Origin: Azolla pinnata | Taxonomy: Eukaryota; Streptophyta; Polypodiopsida; Salviniales; Salviniaceae | Direction of reading: 5' to 3' | Length of the DNA: 64,000 bases | Assembly: GCA_037176905.1 (NCBI GenBank) | Contig: JBBBWG010031975.1 | Location: 1 to 64,000, forward strand | In this document: positions 62,401 through 64,000 of the stretch, piece after piece | Layout of the letters: each line of letters begins with the position of its first letter | How positions within the stretch are numbered: the first letter of the stretch is position 1 | Position numbers and translations under genes: made by a program | Notes under the pieces: model-generated | What the model was told of the DNA's origin: nothing | The model's input: the letters and a program-made list of their open reading frames with translations, nothing else | Database searches by the model: none

Positions 62401-64000
62401 CTTTTGTGCCTTAGGAATCAATAAGCAAGAGCAAGAACATATCTTTATGTTGCTCGGAGCAATCCTTTGGCTTGGAAACATCTCATTACCTGCACCTGAT
62501 AATAGAAGACAAGGTATGGTTCTAAATATAAATAGCATTCAAATTATCTTTTAACATCAATGTCTAGTGTAACCGCATGTGGTTGCTGTATACACAGCTT
62601 TGGAAAATGCTGCAATGTTGCTTCAATGTTCTGTGGAGCAGCTATTAAAAGCCCTTTCTGACACTGAGCGTGATCCAGCCAGAGTGAGTTTTCCATTTTC
62701 TTAGTAAAAGGGCTTTTTACTGAAGGACCTGTGTGATTGATATGTAAATCTACTTCATGCTATGTGCAGGAGATGGCTGCCAAGGATCTAATGGCTCAAC
62801 ATATGTATGCAAGGTTACTTCGGTGGCTCATAAACAAAATCAACAAGGTCTTGAAGTCTGATATTACTGGAGAGTGTAAGTTTATCACAATTGTCAATAT
62901 GCCGGATTTTGGATCATCAAAGGTATGCAATCAGTTTTCTGTATGAGTGATATATTCTATAAGATGTGAGGCTCATGATTATTGGCTGCAGAGGAAGGGA
63001 TTGGGTGGTTTGCTTGTGAACTATTCATATGAATACTTGCAGCAATTTACAAAGGACCATTTGTCTCAGCCAGAAGAAGAGGTAACACCATTTTGCATCG
63101 TTATAGCTAAATATGGTAGCATCATATGATGACTATCCATTTTCTGTGTTAATGCTTAAATTTGGATTCATAATTTGAAATTTGCAGCATATGTTTTGTG
63201 GACAACGTAGGATTGGTTTTGCACCAAATGCTGTTATTGAGTTTCTGGAGCAGGTTTTATATTTCATCACAACTCCAAATTAAATTTAATGAGCTGTATA
63301 AAATATGGCATCAGAGCCACTTTATTTAGCAATGAGGTTGTTCATTTTCAACGAAGCATTGTGTCTTTTGTCAGGTGTTATTTCCCTTTTTGGAAGATGT
63401 GCCTAAAGGAAACACTACACAAAGATTAGAAACACTCATAGCAAACAGCACTTGCTGCAAACAGAAAAACGGCCATGAATTCTCAATATATCACATTTTT
63501 CAAGAGGTAATGTTTCTATAATATCGAAAATTAGGTTTTTGCTTAATCAATGAATATTTGGTTTAAAGATCCCGTGCATACAGGTGACTTATTGTAGCAA
63601 GTCAATTATAGAGGGAACCAACAACTATGTTGGGCCTGAACTTCTTCAAATCTTAAACTCCTGCTCGTCTTGGATGCCACATACTGCAGAAACATGTGAT
63701 TCTGATGAATCATATTTGGAGATGCCATTTACCTCCACATGCCAGGTCATAGAAAAAACAAATTTTCCTCATTTATGCGTGTTCTAAAATTTTTGTATAT
63801 TGATTATTGGCAATAAGCTGTGGACTCATGTGGGTATTCTTACTGTTCGTGCAAGGGGTTTACAGGAATGGGTACAACAAATGATGCAGCAGCTACGCAA
63901 CAGCACTCCACGCTTTGTACTGTGCATTATGCCTTCTAAATCACTGTCCACAATGTCGTTTGATCAGGAATTCGTTCTTAATCAATTGCAGTTGAACCGA
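59479..64000 (+). CDS. Divergent class VIII myosin heavy chain with degenerate nucleotide site (partial, 18 exons in view)
   Basis: Exons: 59479-60021, 60278-60379, 60782-60925, 61003-61144, 61232-61259, 61465-61618, 61737-61800, 61916-61929, 62031-62115, 62197-62300, 62396-62513, 62598-62683, 62770-62922, 62992-63081, 63188-63253, 63375-63506, 63584-63745, 63866-64000+. All are GT-AG with closing phases; 774 codons in view, cut by the window edge. Residues 1-181 are a polar, basic extension (GSIKKRKRDSVLAWRK at its end). Then an SH3-like part (GSRVWFLNQECKWIQGVIQS), LDDVDDLIQLSYINDPSIL, and motor segments matching myosin VIII: SRVVQRDEGEQSYNIFYQLC, LLGAILWLGNISLP, VNYSYEYLQQFTKDHL and RNSTPRFVLCIMPSK. 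The P-loop position reads SGENDVDKSET (320-330) instead of SGESGAGKTET. Switch I (NDNSSRFGK) is absent near 365-385, and switch II (DIYGFE) reads NMPDFG (571-576). Probably unable to hydrolyse ATP; an actin- or membrane-tethering role is inference. Confidence 0.88.

Noticed and set aside
59479-64000. The myosin as an ordinary dead pseudogene
   Set aside because: All 18 exons have intact GT-AG sites, closing phases and no stop, with only the nucleotide-binding loops replaced. Selective loss of the site, not general decay, fits better, though expression is unproven.

Overview
The window is plant nuclear DNA. Evidence: many short interstitial arrays of the plant telomere heptamer TTTAGGG/CCCTAAA, three large organelle-type PPR genes of the PLS type, a plant-type NEK kinase, a homologue of the plant membrane protein At3g27390, a class VIII (plant-only) myosin, and compact GT-AG introns. 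The divergent PPR family with a short C-terminal end instead of E+/DYW domains, and many lineage-unlike residues, suggest a seedless vascular plant (fern or lycophyte) rather than a flowering plant. That assignment is inference.

Layout. 1-322 (-): first exon of an organellar TsaD/GCP1-like tRNA t6A gene, running off the left edge. 1391-3160 (-): PPR gene whose 5' part is disrupted by a tandem repeat grown out of its own codons. 4340-5195: a 282-bp satellite-like triplication. 6002-8769 (+): second PPR gene. 9899-11209 (-): dihydroneopterin aldolase (folate synthesis), 3 exons. 13489-14264 (+): small membrane-anchored LysM protein, 2 exons. 15818-22977 (-): RecQ helicase of the plant RECQ5 type, 22 exons, with an Sld2-like N-terminus and a SAP motif. 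23000-25600: stacked minisatellites (GAA-rich copies of the RECQ5 gene start, telomere-like array, 28-30-bp repeat, GAT/GGT satellite). 25571-28588 (+): third PPR gene. 29546-35073 (-): NEK kinase, 14 exons. 35400-36340: TAAA-rich and about 240-bp repeats. 38644-45822 (-): multi-pass membrane protein, 10 exons. 47581-49319 (-): small predicted mitochondrial protein, 4 exons. 49500-50100: degenerate telomere-like array. 50600-56600: very AT-rich gene-free block. 57000-58500: repeats, an ACGTGGC cluster and CT-rich leader sequence. 59479-64000 (+): 18 exons of a divergent class VIII myosin motor, cut by the right edge.

The genes are unrelated housekeeping or organelle-support functions, not an operon-like system. 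Several products (TsaD, three PPRs, the small mitochondrial protein) plausibly act in organelles. I built the exon structures by hand: every junction uses GT-AG and all phases close with no stop codon.

The most unusual item is the myosin. Its reading frame is kept through 18 exons and much of the fold is recognisable, yet the P-loop, switch I and switch II are all replaced, so it looks like an ATPase-dead pseudomotor. Second are two cases where a gene's own coding DNA has seeded a tandem array: the PPR gene at 1391 and the RECQ5 start.
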